A stretch of DNA of 64,000 bases from Sulfopaludibacter sp035606355. Its GTDB lineage: Bacteria; Acidobacteriota; Terriglobia; Bryobacterales; Bryobacteraceae. The notes under the pieces were generated by a model, which was not told where the DNA came from, made no database searches, and saw only the letters and a list, made by a program, of their open reading frames with translations. Where the stretch lies: NCBI GenBank assembly GCA_035606355.1, contig DATNFO010000080.1, forward strand, positions 33,931-97,930, read 5' to 3'. This document shows, piece by piece, positions 55,272-64,000 of this stretch; the first letter of the stretch is position 1; each line of letters opens with the position of its first letter. Made by a program: the position numbers and the translations under genes.

Positions 55272-56063
55272 ATGCGCGTCAACAAGACGCGGGAAAAATT
55301 GTCCCGCGGAGAAACTGTTTTCGGAAGCGGGCTGCAATGCTACCGGTCGGCGGAAATTCCCCGTGCCTTCGCGGCCGCCGGTTTCGACTACGTCTTCATC
55401 GATATGGAGCACGGCTCCTTTGACCTGGAAACCGTGCAGGACATGATCGCGGCCGCGAACGGAGCGGGCATTACCCCCATCGTGCGCGTCGGCGAAATCT
55501 TGTATTCCCTCATCGCCCGCCTCCTCGATTCCGGCGCGCAAGGCATCATTCTGCCGCGCGTCGAAGATCCCCGGATTCTGGAAGAAGCGATCTCCTGGAT
55601 GCGCTTTCCGCCCGTCGGCAAGCGCGGCTATGGCGTCAACGTGACCATGGTCGATTACGAAGGCCGCAGCTTCCCGGAAATCATCGAGCACCAGAACCGC
55701 AACACGCTCGCGGTCTGCCAGTTCGAAACCAAACTCGCCATGGAGCGAGCCGATGAGTTGCTCAGCGTGAAAGGCCTCGATATCGTCATGGTGGGACCGG
55801 CCGATCTCTCGATCGCGCTCGGCGTTCCCGGCGAGTTCGATCACCCCCTGTTGGTCTCCACCGTCGAGCGCCTCGTCGAAAAGTGCAACCAGCACGGTGT
55901 CGTGCCCGGCATACAGACCCGCAGCGTGGCGATGAGCAAGTTCTGGGCGGAACGCGGCATGCGTTTCGTGGGCGCCGGCGCGGAGCATGGACTGCTGCTC
56001 GAAAAAGCCAAAGAGACCGTGTCGCAGTTGCACGCAACTCGCACTGCGCAAGTTGCGAAATAG
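55272..56063 (+). CDS. HpcH/HpaI-type class II aldolase
   Basis: 263 aa from ATG 55272, behind a strong AAGGAGA site. TIM-barrel aldolase that cleaves 4-hydroxy-2-oxo acids to pyruvate (or a similar 2-oxo acid) and an aldehyde with a divalent metal. Motifs: GFDYVFIDMEHGSFDLETVQ, QGIILPRVEDPRILEEAISW, KRGYGVN, VCQFETKLAMERADELLS, DIVMVGPADLSIALG and MRFVGAGAEHGLL. The glutamate of CQFET and aspartate of GPADLS fit the metal site. Confidence 0.92.
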   Translation: MRVNKTREKLSRGETVFGSGLQCYRSAEIPRAFAAAGFDYVFIDMEHGSFDLETVQDMIAAANGAGITPIVRVGEILYSLIARLLDSGAQGIILPRVEDPRILEEAISWMRFPPVGKRGYGVNVTMVDYEGRSFPEIIEHQNRNTLAVCQFETKLAMERADELLSVKGLDIVMVGPADLSIALGVPGEFDHPLLVSTVERLVEKCNQHGVVPGIQTRSVAMSKFWAERGMRFVGAGAEHGLLLEKAKETVSQLHATRTAQVAK

Positions 56064-56209
56064 GCTGCCGCGCCGTGGCAGGCGGCGTGCAACAATGCCG
56101 CCAAGTGCTGGATTTTGGCGGGTTTCGACGCGGTTTCCGTTCACAGGTGTGCCGCCGCGGCCCATTTCAAGGCTTCGCTGACGCATGTTCTAATAGAAGA
56201 TTCATAACT

Positions 56210-58348
56210 ATGCAGTTTTCTTCGCGGTTTGTGTTCTTTGTCTGCGCAGCCTCGGCATTCGCCGCGGCGCCGGACGCAGCTTTGCAGCGCGGCCGGCAGG
56301 CGCTTGCTCAATTGCCCCTCCACTTTGAAGCCAACCAGGGACAATTCCCGAGCGATGTGCGCTTTCTGGCGCGCGCAGGCGATTATCGTGTGTATCTGAC
56401 GGACGCCGGCGCCACGCTCGCCGCCGGTTCTCACCGCGTGGACGTTCGCCTCGAAAACGCAGCCGCCGCGGCCATCGAGCCTGCCGGCCCGCTTTCCGCC
56501 CGCACGGATTATTTCATCGGCAGCCGCGCGGACTGGCACACCGGAATCACCAACTACACTCGCGTCCGCTATCGCGGCGTATACCCCGGCATCGATGTAG
56601 TCTATTACGGCGACGGCAATCGCCTGGAATATGATTTTGTCATTCAGCCCGGCGCCGATCCCGCCGCCATTCGCATGCGCTTCGATGGCGCGCGCAATCT
56701 CGCCGTGAACAGCAGCGGTGAAGTCGAATTCGATACGGATGCCGGACGGATGCAGCAGAAACTGCCGGCCATCTATCAGCGCGATTCCGCCGGTGCTCAC
56801 CGCGAGGTTCACGGCCGCTTTGTGCTGCTGAGCGCCAACACCGTCGGCGTGAAGGTGGATGGCTACGACCGTCGCCGCGAGCTGGTCATTGACCCGACCA
56901 TCGTCTATTCCAGCTACATCGGCGGCGGCCAGAGCGACCAGGTGAACGCGGTGCGGCTCACCTCTAACGGCCTGCTCTATCTCATCGGCACCACTGCCAC
57001 CAGCGATCTGCAACCCGCCGGCAACGCGTTTGCGAACAACCTGGTCGGCATCGTGAACAGCTTTCTCATCGTGCTCGACACTACCAAGCCCGGCTATGAC
57101 CTGGTTTACCTGACTTACTTCGGCGGAAGCAATCTGGATCTCGCTACGGCCATGCAAATCGATAACGCCGGGCGGGCCTACATCACGGGCACGACTACTT
57201 CGACGAACTTCCCGCTGGCGGGCGCATCCGTGCAATCGAGCGGCGCGGCAACCTCGGTGTACGCCTTCGTCACCGTTATCGATCCCAACGCCGATTCGCC
57301 CACCGATTCGCTTTACTACTCCACCTTCCTCGGCGGAACGCAAGGCGACACCGCGGGAACTGCCATCGACGTCGATCCCGCCGGCCGCATCTACGTCACC
57401 GGCACCACGAAAGCCAGCGATTTTCCGGTGACCGAGTCGGCCTACGCGGGTGTCATTTTCGGACCGCAGGATATCTTCCTCGTGAAGATCGATGTCAACA
57501 GCTCAGACCTGCTGTACTCCAGCTTTCTGGGCGGCCAGGGCGACGATTTTGGGGGCGGCATCGCGGTCGGCAGCAACGGCCTGGTGTATTTCGGCGCGAA
57601 CACCGTTTCGCCGGATTTCCCGCTGGCCGGCTTCTCCTATCAGGACCACTTGAACGGACCCGAAGATATGATCGTCGGCGTCATGGACATGACCAAGTCC
57701 GGCGTCGCTTCCCTGGTTTACTGCACTTACTTCGGCGGTTCGGCGACCGAGGAGATGCGCGGCTTCAAACTCGATGCTTCCAATAACATCCTGCTCACCG
57801 GGTACACACTTTCCAGCGATTATCCGGTCACCGGTGACGCCGCGCAGGCTACTTATGCGGGCGCCGGCGATGCCATCGTCGCGGTATTGAGTCCGTTAGC
57901 GTCTCAGTTCCTGGTGTACTCCACATATCTCGGCGGTAGCGATGGCGAGGTCGCCTATGACGTTGCCGCGGATGCAAGCGGGTCGCTCTACGTCACCGGC
58001 TACACGCTCTCGCCCGATTTTCCGGTGTCGGTGGATGCTTACCAACGCGGCTGGTTGAATGGCATAGAGATCTTTGTCAGTAAGATCAAGCGCGGCACGC
58101 CCGGTCCGACGGCGCTGCAATACTCCACGTACCTCGGCGGCGCGAGCATTTATCAGGGCAGTGCGATCGCGGTAGGCGTGGACGGCCGGTTCTATGTCGC
58201 GGGTTGGGCCGGAACGGGCCTCCCGGTGGTCGGCAATGCGCTGCAGAGCGGCTTCGCAGGCGGATATGACGATGGGTTCCTGGTGGTGTTCCAACCGGAT
58301 ACACCGTCCGGCGGCGGACACACGCGGCATCCCATTCTGAAGCACTAG
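56210..58348 (+). CDS. Secreted SBBP-type beta-propeller repeat protein
   Basis: 712 aa from ATG 56210 with signal peptide MQFSSRFVFFVCAASAFAAA. The N-terminal domain HFEANQGQFPSDVRFLARAG, TDYFIGSRADWHTGITNYTR, VYPGIDVVYYGDGNRLEYDF is the region that usually precedes SBBP repeats in Solibacter proteins. About eight SBBP repeats follow (YSTFLGGTQGDTAGTAIDVD, GRIYVTGTTKASDFPVTESA and similar), forming a propeller. Likely extracellular; function unknown. Confidence 0.9.
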   Translation: MQFSSRFVFFVCAASAFAAAPDAALQRGRQALAQLPLHFEANQGQFPSDVRFLARAGDYRVYLTDAGATLAAGSHRVDVRLENAAAAAIEPAGPLSARTDYFIGSRADWHTGITNYTRVRYRGVYPGIDVVYYGDGNRLEYDFVIQPGADPAAIRMRFDGARNLAVNSSGEVEFDTDAGRMQQKLPAIYQRDSAGAHREVHGRFVLLSANTVGVKVDGYDRRRELVIDPTIVYSSYIGGGQSDQVNAVRLTSNGLLYLIGTTATSDLQPAGNAFANNLVGIVNSFLIVLDTTKPGYDLVYLTYFGGSNLDLATAMQIDNAGRAYITGTTTSTNFPLAGASVQSSGAATSVYAFVTVIDPNADSPTDSLYYSTFLGGTQGDTAGTAIDVDPAGRIYVTGTTKASDFPVTESAYAGVIFGPQDIFLVKIDVNSSDLLYSSFLGGQGDDFGGGIAVGSNGLVYFGANTVSPDFPLAGFSYQDHLNGPEDMIVGVMDMTKSGVASLVYCTYFGGSATEEMRGFKLDASNNILLTGYTLSSDYPVTGDAAQATYAGAGDAIVAVLSPLASQFLVYSTYLGGSDGEVAYDVAADASGSLYVTGYTLSPDFPVSVDAYQRGWLNGIEIFVSKIKRGTPGPTALQYSTYLGGASIYQGSAIAVGVDGRFYVAGWAGTGLPVVGNALQSGFAGGYDDGFLVVFQPDTPSGGGHTRHPILKH

Positions 58349-58817
58349 CGGACTGTCCCGGTGATATCGTTACCGGCCGGCCGGATGCGACGCTTGGTGT
58401 GGACATGATCACGATCCACATCGATCATCCCGAACTCCCGCCTGGCTGCTTCAAAGGAACGCTGAGCGCTTCTCTGAATAGCCGCACCGCCCCAAGCCGT
58501 GCCGTATCGTTATGAACGAGCGTCGCACGTTCCCTACCTTTACCACCTAAACGGCTATATCGTCACCGTCGAGAACGGGATGGCTCTGCCGATAACCGAG
58601 TTGGCAGACGGATGGAACTGCCTGAGCACGCCCAATCGACTCCGTATACACGCCCGGCCAAGGTGGACCCGGCGCTGGTGCTGTTGCAAGGCGAGGGGAT
58701 TCGGAAACAAACTGGGAGTCGATCGGGCGCGCAAACTTCCTTCTCGACACCCTGATCTGCGGTAAGCATCGTTTACATAGCGCGCCGGAGCCGCAGTTCC
58801 GTTACACTACGGGCAGG
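58349..58817. other. Intergenic region, no supported gene
   Basis: 469 bp. The only open frame of any length (58499-58765, plus) gives a Trp/Cys/Arg-rich sequence unlike a real protein and has no ribosome site. A TACACT box (58803-58808) lies ten bases before the ATG of the next gene. I see no repeat or RNA gene. Confidence 0.5.
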
Positions 58818-59441
58818 ATGTGTATGCGCCAATTCCTTCCATTCTTTTTCGCGGCCACCGTCGCGTTCTGCCAGCCGTTTAGCGCGGGAGTAAAGGTCGG
58901 GATGCCGCTCACTGATTTCCTGAGTACCGTCAATGGGACCACAAGCGCCACCACCAATCGGTATCTGATTGGAGTTACTGCTGAGTTACGCCTGCCGCTA
59001 GGTTTGGGAATCGAAGGTGACGCTATTTACCGCCACTTCAGCTTCCAGAACATCCTTACCTTGGGTCGACCGGTGGACGCGGGTGGTTCGGGAACCAGCA
59101 CCGTTACGGAGACCGGAAGCAATGGCAATTGGGAATTTCCACTGCTGCTCAAGTACCGCTTCCCGACCAAGACCGTGCACCCCTTCATCGATGGCGGCGT
59201 AGCATGGGACACTCTGACGGGCGTCAGTAATGCTGCCAACGGGGTGGCCCCGGTACGCAAGACCGTGAACGGCATCGTGATGGGCGCCGGCATTGACGTC
59301 CACTTTGTCATCCACATTATTCCGGAATTCAGGTTTACACACTGGACGGACCCACAGTATAACTTCGTAAACGCCCAGAACTCCCAGTTGCTGGCGAGCA
59401 AACAGAACCAGGCCGAGTTCATGGTCGGCATTACGTTCTAG
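58818..59441 (+). CDS. Outer-membrane beta-barrel protein
   Basis: 207 aa; starts at 58818 or at the second ATG, 58824. The signal peptide is MRQFLPFFFAATVAFCQPFS. Alternating hydrophobic strands follow (FSAGVKVGMPLTDFL, LIGVTAELRLPLGLGIEGDA, NWEFPLLLKYRFPT, TVNGIVMGAGIDVHFVIHII), and the C-terminal AEFMVGITF with terminal Phe is a typical barrel-insertion signal. It resembles the OmpA-like/outer-membrane beta-barrel proteins of acidobacteria, eight strands or so. Confidence 0.8.
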   Translation: MCMRQFLPFFFAATVAFCQPFSAGVKVGMPLTDFLSTVNGTTSATTNRYLIGVTAELRLPLGLGIEGDAIYRHFSFQNILTLGRPVDAGGSGTSTVTETGSNGNWEFPLLLKYRFPTKTVHPFIDGGVAWDTLTGVSNAANGVAPVRKTVNGIVMGAGIDVHFVIHIIPEFRFTHWTDPQYNFVNAQNSQLLASKQNQAEFMVGITF

Positions 59442-59711
59442 CGTCACTGTTCTGCCGCAACTTCGAGTGAATTGCCTCAGGCTGTTTCGGGCACCCGGCC
59501 GTGGCAAATGGCGGAATATTCGCACGCCTGGCACTCGGAATGCGCGATTTCGTTTGCGATGTTTCGACGGAGGGCGCGGAAGCACGGATTGCGTATGTCT
59601 CAAAGGCGCCTTTTCTTCGTGCGCAAAGAAACAAAGGACCTTTGGTTCATAACCATTGGCATCTGGTGGACTGGCCGGCGCCGGCAGTTAAATGGCAATG
59701 GGGTAAGAACA

Positions 59712-59969
59712 ATGTGGATGCAAGTTCAATTCGAGAACGGCAGCCGGGCGGAAGCCCTGATCATGGCTGCAAGCACATATGAGATGCGTGTCGTTGTGCA
59801 AGGGTGTAACGACACGCAGCACTGGGAGAGAATTGACGGCGTTTGGCAGGATGATAGCGGCGAACGGATCGCGATCGGAGCGGTGATCGCGCTCGCCGGA
59901 ACCGCCTGGGTGCCATTCTGTGGCGAACTCGGGGCGAGGACGATGGCATTGGGAGCGATCCCGCAATAG
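59712..59969 (+). CDS. Small conserved acidobacterial-type protein
   Basis: 85 aa from ATG 59712 (MWMQVQFENGSRAEALIMAA). A small beta-rich domain, STYEMRVVVQGCNDTQHWER and IDGVWQDDSGERIAIGAVIA, of the type that occurs in many copies in Solibacter-like genomes (adjust-to-sequence: small regulators or PilZ-like folds are possible). The frame is open upstream to 59472, but that part is low-quality and lacks a ribosome site. The function is unknown. Confidence 0.6.
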   Translation: MWMQVQFENGSRAEALIMAASTYEMRVVVQGCNDTQHWERIDGVWQDDSGERIAIGAVIALAGTAWVPFCGELGARTMALGAIPQ

Positions 59970-60143
59970 TGCGGCGGCGCCGCGTGGATTGGCAACGTGG
60001 TGACCAAGCGGCGTCGGCAACACTCGGTTGGCTCGGGCGTTTGCGCATAAAGGCGTGCCGGGCCGTGTTAAGTGGCTGCTTGCCGGTTCCCTGTTTGGGG
60101 CAAACGCGACTCCCAGAGATTGATGACGCTTTAATCGCCTGAA

Positions 60144-60971
60144 TCAGTTCGCGACTGGACTCTTCTCTATGTGGTCGACCACCAGTTGATCGACCGGCAG
60201 TCTGCGACGCTCGAGTTTGAGTCCCAGGCGCTCGACGGCAGTGAACAGCGATGGAGGAAGATAGTCGGGAGCCATCCTACCTTCGGGTCCGTCGTCCCAC
60301 TGGAACCTGAAGTTGTATCGCCCCTGAAGCCTCGTGCGGTCCACAACAGGCAAGTGAACATAGCTTTTTAATAAATCGGAGAACTTGGCCATGGTCACTC
60401 CTACAGCGTTGAACCCGAACATCGGGGAGTGTAGGATTTCGGCAAGGTGAAAGCCTTCGACGGGTTGGGAAGCGGAGCTGCCAGTCTTACCATAAGTAAG
60501 GACCAGCGGACGTTCATTGGGATCTGCCGCCGTTGTGTCCTCCGCCCGGGCGAGTTTCGGGCCGCCCTTGCCGACTGCCAAATCGTATACTTCGGTCGCC
60601 TTCGTTTCGCGGTGCACCTTCAGTTTGAACCGCTCCGACAACAGCGCCTGGAGCATCGCTGGGACTTGACTTGCAGGTGCATCCCTGGGAACCCTGGCGA
60701 CGATATCGTATCGCGTCATGAGTCACGATGGCCCAGAAACCAGTTGCCAGTCGAGATTATAGGCGTCTGCGATAATCTCAGCCAACGTTACATTGCTGTA
60801 GTCCACCAGCCCTGGATTGCGCCGCATACGAACGCCCGCCGCACGCGGAGATGAGGGCTTGACCGAGGCGACCTCGAAGGCCGGTGCATGTTGTTGCGGC
60901 GATTGACCGGCCGCAATTTCGCCCAATAGCATGGCAGCTGCGATGGCCACAGAAATATCGCGAAGCCGCAT
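60144..60971 (-). pseudogene. TIGR03435-family gene with an in-frame TGA
   Basis: The two parts 60723-60971 and 60144-60719 lie in the same frame and together give a normal TIGR03435 protein of about 275 aa. It has signal peptide MRLRDISVAIAAAMLLGEIA, FEVASVKPSSPRAAGVRMRR, ADAYNLDWQLVSGPS, TRYDIVARVPRDA, MLQALLSERFKLKVHRETKA and VYDLAVGKGGPKL. Between GPS and LMTRYDI stands TGA (60723-60725), where family members have Trp (TGG). A single G-to-A change explains it. It is therefore a recent pseudogene, a sequencing error, or a stop that is read through. Confidence 0.8.
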
Positions 60972-61262
60972 GAAATCCTCGTTGCTGATTATCGCAGGGT
61001 TCGGGACTGCGCGAAGCGGAGCAACTCATCGCGTTCGTCTTTGCTCCGTTCGGACACTCGCTGACAGCGTCGCATATCTTCGTGGGCGGCGACGTTTATG
61101 CAATGACTCGGACAGTCCCCACGCCGGCGCGGTTCCAGTACCGCGCTCGCTACATTCCCACCTGAACATGTGGGGCGGAACTTCACCGTTCTCCGTAGTA
61201 TGAGTGAGAACTCAAGCGGGCCATAGCCACTCAAAAAGCGCCCGCGCGACTCGGAGAAACGA
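60972..61262. other. Intergenic region between divergent TIGR03435 and PEP-CTERM genes
   Basis: 291 bp with a GGAG ribosome site near 61253 for the PEP-CTERM gene. No clear promoter is visible in it, and no repeat of the window-wide family. Confidence 0.4.
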
Positions 61263-62258
61263 ATGAAATTTATTTTGGCTTTCGCCGCTATCGCTGGCGG
61301 TGTGCTTGCACCCTCCGCATCGGCCGCCCTGTTGGGCGCCGCCACCACAGACCCCGGACAATCCTTCGCCGCCGCTTGCGCCGGCAATCAGGCGTTCAGT
61401 GGAGCGCCGTTCCCAGGCGTGTCCTTCAACAACGGCCAATCGGCTAACGGAGCCATTTGCAATAACTTCACAACCACCAGCGGCGGTCTCACGGGCTGGA
61501 TCTCCGCGGCTGCGTCGGGAACGCAGTTCGGCCTGAACTACAGCAACAATGCCGGCGCACTCGCCGGTCAAGGCGTCATCAAACTCGATGCGCACAACAA
61601 TGCGCCGGACCAGGTGCAGTTCCCCGGCGCGGTCGCCAATGCCGGTTGGAACGATACCCTGACGCTCTGCACGCAGACGAGCGGCCCGTGCAACCAGGCG
61701 GGCGGTCCCGGACTTTGGGTAATTCCGATCCATGTGGATGGCACATTGTCCGTCTCCGGTCCTAATGGCGAGGCCCAGATGTTCATTGCCGCCTACAAAG
61801 ACGGCGTCATTTTGGACGGCACTCCTTACTTCGATAGCCACAATCAGACTCACAACGGCAACATCCTCTCGTCCTGGACCTCCCAGGCCGTCGGTTTCGG
61901 TGTAGGCGCCAACGATTCGATGACCGTGAGCGAAGACATCTTCTTCACCATCCCATTCACCTTCGGCGTGCCTTTCGATATCGGCTTCTTCGCCGATGCC
62001 TCGGCCTCAGAGCGCGCCTGGGGCAATGACCTCAACGTCGATACAACGGATGCGGCGTTCCAGCACACCATCACCTGGGGCGGTCCCGGTTTCATTCTTT
62101 CTCCCGACGCCTCGGGCACCCCGGGGAACGGCTTCACAGTGCAATCGGCGTCGGGCTTCAATTACAACCAGCCTTTCGCTCCGGAACCCTCCACGTTCAT
62201 CCTGATGGGCGGTGTGCTCTGCGCGGCAGGGTTGATCCGTCGGAAACGCGTTCGGTAA
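61263..62258 (+). CDS. PEP-CTERM sorting-domain protein
   Basis: 331 aa. The signal peptide is MKFILAFAAIAGGVLAPSASA. The mature part is a Gly/Asn-rich beta protein with two short disulfide candidates (CAGNQAFSG...ICNNF; CTQTSGPCNQ). The C-terminal sorting signal is PEPSTFILMGGVLCAAGLIR followed by RKRVR: the PEP motif, a membrane helix and a basic end, recognised by exosortase. It is expected at the cell surface or in exopolysaccharide. No exosortase gene is in the window. Confidence 0.9.
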   Translation: MKFILAFAAIAGGVLAPSASAALLGAATTDPGQSFAAACAGNQAFSGAPFPGVSFNNGQSANGAICNNFTTTSGGLTGWISAAASGTQFGLNYSNNAGALAGQGVIKLDAHNNAPDQVQFPGAVANAGWNDTLTLCTQTSGPCNQAGGPGLWVIPIHVDGTLSVSGPNGEAQMFIAAYKDGVILDGTPYFDSHNQTHNGNILSSWTSQAVGFGVGANDSMTVSEDIFFTIPFTFGVPFDIGFFADASASERAWGNDLNVDTTDAAFQHTITWGGPGFILSPDASGTPGNGFTVQSASGFNYNQPFAPEPSTFILMGGVLCAAGLIRRKRVR

Positions 62259-62358
62259 TTGCCCTCGGCGGGACGGCCGTGGCAACAACTGCGCCGCGGC
62301 CTGACCGCTTGGAGGAACGATGGATTCTTCATGAACGCGCAGGGTTCGCAGACGTCGC

Positions 62359-63819
62359 ATGGCGGCGGAACCCATATTTTCGCCGCAAGAGCTAAAGTTT
62401 GGCGAGTTTCCGCCGATACATGTAAGCGGGAGCCAAAATTTGTTTTCCGAACAACGTGGCGCGGCGGTGCTTCGGTGCATCGGGTGTGCCTTGCTGGGTG
62501 GCGCGGTCGTTGCCGGATTCAACGCCCGCGGAAACATAGGTGTGCTGGCGGCGGCGGCTATCGCGACCGTCAGCATCGCGTTCCTCGCCATGACGCGCCG
62601 CCTGTGTTGTATGCGCCGCTCCTGCCAATCCGCGGAAGCCGCGAATCGGGCGAAAACGGAATTCCTGGCCAAGGTTAGCCATGAGATCCGTACGCCGCTC
62701 AATGGCATCCTCGCCACGGCTGAACTGCTGGAACGCAGCGGCTTGAGCGCGGAGCAGCACGAGCTTGTCCAAACGATTCTCGGCAGCTCCGACGCCTTGA
62801 CCGGCATCCTGAATGACGTCCTGGATTTCTCCCGAATCGAACGCGGCGGCCTCACTCTGGAATGCGCGCCTTTCGCTCTTCACGAGGTGCTTGACGAACT
62901 GGAGCGCTGTTATGCGGAGCGCGCCAAAGCCAAAGGGCTGGAGTTCTTCACCAGCGTCGCACCCGGCGTTCCGGCCGCCATTGAAGGCGACGCCCTGAGG
63001 CTGCGGCAGGTGCTTTCCAATCTGCTTTCAAACGCCTTGAAGTTTACACCGGCCGGAAAGGTCAGCCTGGAAGTGTGCCCGGCCGAAAGTCCGGACGCGG
63101 GGACGGCGTTAGTGTTTCGCGTGCGCGACTCTGGCATCGGTATCGAGCCCGCCGTGATGGACAGGCTGTTCGCCGCCTTCACGCAAGGCGAATCGTCGGA
63201 CCGGCGGAGATATGGAGGGATGGGCCTCGGGCTGGCCATCGCCAGGCGGCTCGCCAGTTTGATGGGCGGTACGATCGGGGTCGATAGCCGAGTGGGGAAA
63301 GGCTCGACGTTCTGGCTGTTGCTGCCGGTCCGCGCGGTGCCAGTGTTGTCGGCACAGAAGGCGGAACCGCTCCCACCGAAGCGCCGCGAACGCATTCTGA
63401 TCGCCGACGACAACCCGGTAAATCAGCTCGTCGTGCTGCGCGCCGTAACCGGAATGGGTTTCAGCGCCGAGGTCGTGTCCAGCGGCGATGCCGTGCTGGA
63501 GAGCTTGGAGCGGAGCCGCTTCCAGCTTGTGCTGATGGATTGCCAGATGCCCGGAATGGACGGCTATCAGGCGGCGGCACTCATCCGGGAGCGTGAACGC
63601 AGCACGCCCAATGCGAAGCGGATTCCGATAGTCGCGATGACAGCCAATGTCGTCGAGGGAGATGTCGAACGCTGCCGCGAGTCCGGCATGGACGATTACC
63701 TGGCGAAACCGTTCCGCGTCGCCCAGCTGGCAGCCACCCTGGATCGGTGGCTGAAGCCGCCGCTACACGAATCGGTAATGAAAGCGCCGGTAGGAGCATA
63801 CGCCCGTGAGACTGCTTGA
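62359..63819 (+). CDS. Hybrid histidine kinase with receiver domain
   Basis: 486 aa. Two membrane helices lie at about 38-55 and 60-80, with no real periplasmic domain. The HisKA box KVSHEIRTPLNGILATAELL gives His108. The ATPase has LSNLLSNALKFTPAGKVSLE (N), VRDSGIGIEPAVMDRLFAAF (G1) and GGMGLGLAIARRLASLMGG (G2). A C-terminal receiver (ILIADDNPVNQLVV, LMDCQMPGMDG with Asp394, MTANVVEGD, YLAKPFRVAQL) completes it. The phosphate would pass from His108 to Asp394 and then on to an unknown phosphotransfer protein. With almost no sensor domain, it probably senses membrane or cytoplasmic state. Confidence 0.93.
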   Translation: MAAEPIFSPQELKFGEFPPIHVSGSQNLFSEQRGAAVLRCIGCALLGGAVVAGFNARGNIGVLAAAAIATVSIAFLAMTRRLCCMRRSCQSAEAANRAKTEFLAKVSHEIRTPLNGILATAELLERSGLSAEQHELVQTILGSSDALTGILNDVLDFSRIERGGLTLECAPFALHEVLDELERCYAERAKAKGLEFFTSVAPGVPAAIEGDALRLRQVLSNLLSNALKFTPAGKVSLEVCPAESPDAGTALVFRVRDSGIGIEPAVMDRLFAAFTQGESSDRRRYGGMGLGLAIARRLASLMGGTIGVDSRVGKGSTFWLLLPVRAVPVLSAQKAEPLPPKRRERILIADDNPVNQLVVLRAVTGMGFSAEVVSSGDAVLESLERSRFQLVLMDCQMPGMDGYQAAALIRERERSTPNAKRIPIVAMTANVVEGDVERCRESGMDDYLAKPFRVAQLAATLDRWLKPPLHESVMKAPVGAYARETA

Positions 63820-63904
63820 TGCTATCCCCGGGACCAAAACCGCTCCTAACTGGGTTGTGAAAAAATACCGAATTGCTTTATGCCGCGTTTAAACCGCACT
63901 CGAA

Positions 63905-63927
63905 TCCCCGGCACCTTTTACCGCTCC
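63905..63927. repeat. Copy of the 27.45-kb inverted-repeat arm
   Basis: 23 bases (TCCCCGGCACCTTTTACCGC and three more) match exactly, in inverted orientation, the segment 27454-27476 in the inverted-repeat island downstream of the decarboxylase gene. Confidence 0.75.
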
Positions 63928-63935
63928 GTTGAAAG

Positions 63936-64000
63936 TCACAATGGGAGTGCTGCGTCCGTAGCGGGTTTGATATTGACGGTGTAACCGAGAATTCGCAGTT
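63936..64000 (-). CDS. 3' end of a gene entering from the right edge
   Basis: The minus strand is open from the window edge to TGA at 63936-63938, giving LRILGYTVNIKPATDAALPL at the C-terminus. It is too short to identify. The position next to a repeat copy that ends gene regions elsewhere makes a real gene end plausible. Confidence 0.35.
   Translation of the reverse strand, partial: LRILGYTVNIKPATDAALPL

Noticed and set aside
58499..58765. 88-codon frame between the SBBP and outer-membrane protein genes
   Set aside because: Composition (Trp, Cys and Arg clusters) and lack of a ribosome site speak against it.
1..64000. tRNA or rRNA genes
   Set aside because: No TTCGANTC-type T-loop in a plausible cloverleaf and no rRNA core sequence was seen on either strand by eye; a covariance search would be decisive.

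Overview
The window looks like a chromosomal segment of a soil acidobacterium of the Bryobacterales/Solibacter type. This is inferred from gene content, not from a marker gene. It is GC-rich and carries families typical of that group: a TIGR03435-type protein, an SBBP-repeat protein, a giant secreted protein of Ig-like repeats, a PEP-CTERM protein, a TPR-bearing Ser/Thr kinase, a DUF2934 protein, a D-aminoacylase and a large S9 peptidase. No rRNA, tRNA, CRISPR array, prophage or intact insertion sequence was seen.

Layout. 1-6.9 kb: 3' end of an LssY-C-domain gene, a Tat-exported small protein with an amidase, a truncated globin fused to ankyrin repeats, RtcB, an unknown protein and a DUF2231-Rieske protein. 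6.9-11.1 kb: a minus-strand ABC operon (37-codon leader ORF, YtrA-type GntR regulator, ATPase, two paralogous permeases) joined throughout by 4-bp ATGA overlaps. Its promoter and operator can be read directly. 11.2-17.8 kb: two Ser/Thr kinases flanking an aspartyl-protease-like protein coupled to a haem/HAMP sensor. 17.9-19.2 kb: a three-gene cassette with a C70/papain-like protease. 19.3-27.2 kb: D-aminoacylase, VOC protein, small secreted and regulatory proteins, then an operon of a DapA-like protein without its Schiff-base lysine, an esterase and an aromatic amino acid decarboxylase. 27.2-36.8 kb: an inverted-repeat island, the 1806-aa Ig-repeat protein and its partner, and hydrolases. 36.8-39.9 kb: a VapBC pair, two single-domain response regulators and RsgA. 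40-42.6 kb: S9 peptidase.

42.9-50.5 kb is the clearest pathway: nitrate assimilation. It encodes a DmsB-DmsC-like fused quinol/iron-sulfur subunit, a molybdopterin nitrate reductase, NirB, NirD and a NarK-type transporter. Nitrate would be imported, reduced in the cytoplasm with electrons probably drawn from quinol, and nitrite reduced to ammonium with NAD(P)H. 50.5-64 kb: an ArsR/SRPBCC pair with a start-site operator, an octahaem cytochrome with an EreA/ChaN-like protein, a degenerate metallo-beta-lactamase-fold protein, an HpaI-type aldolase, SBBP and outer-membrane proteins, a TIGR03435 gene broken by one in-frame TGA, a PEP-CTERM protein and a hybrid histidine kinase.

Two themes run through the window. 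Intergenic gaps hold modular palindromic repeats, some of which supply the stop codon of the neighbouring gene. Several genes have a -10-like hexamer only 6-12 bases before the start codon, implying leaderless or very short-leader mRNAs.
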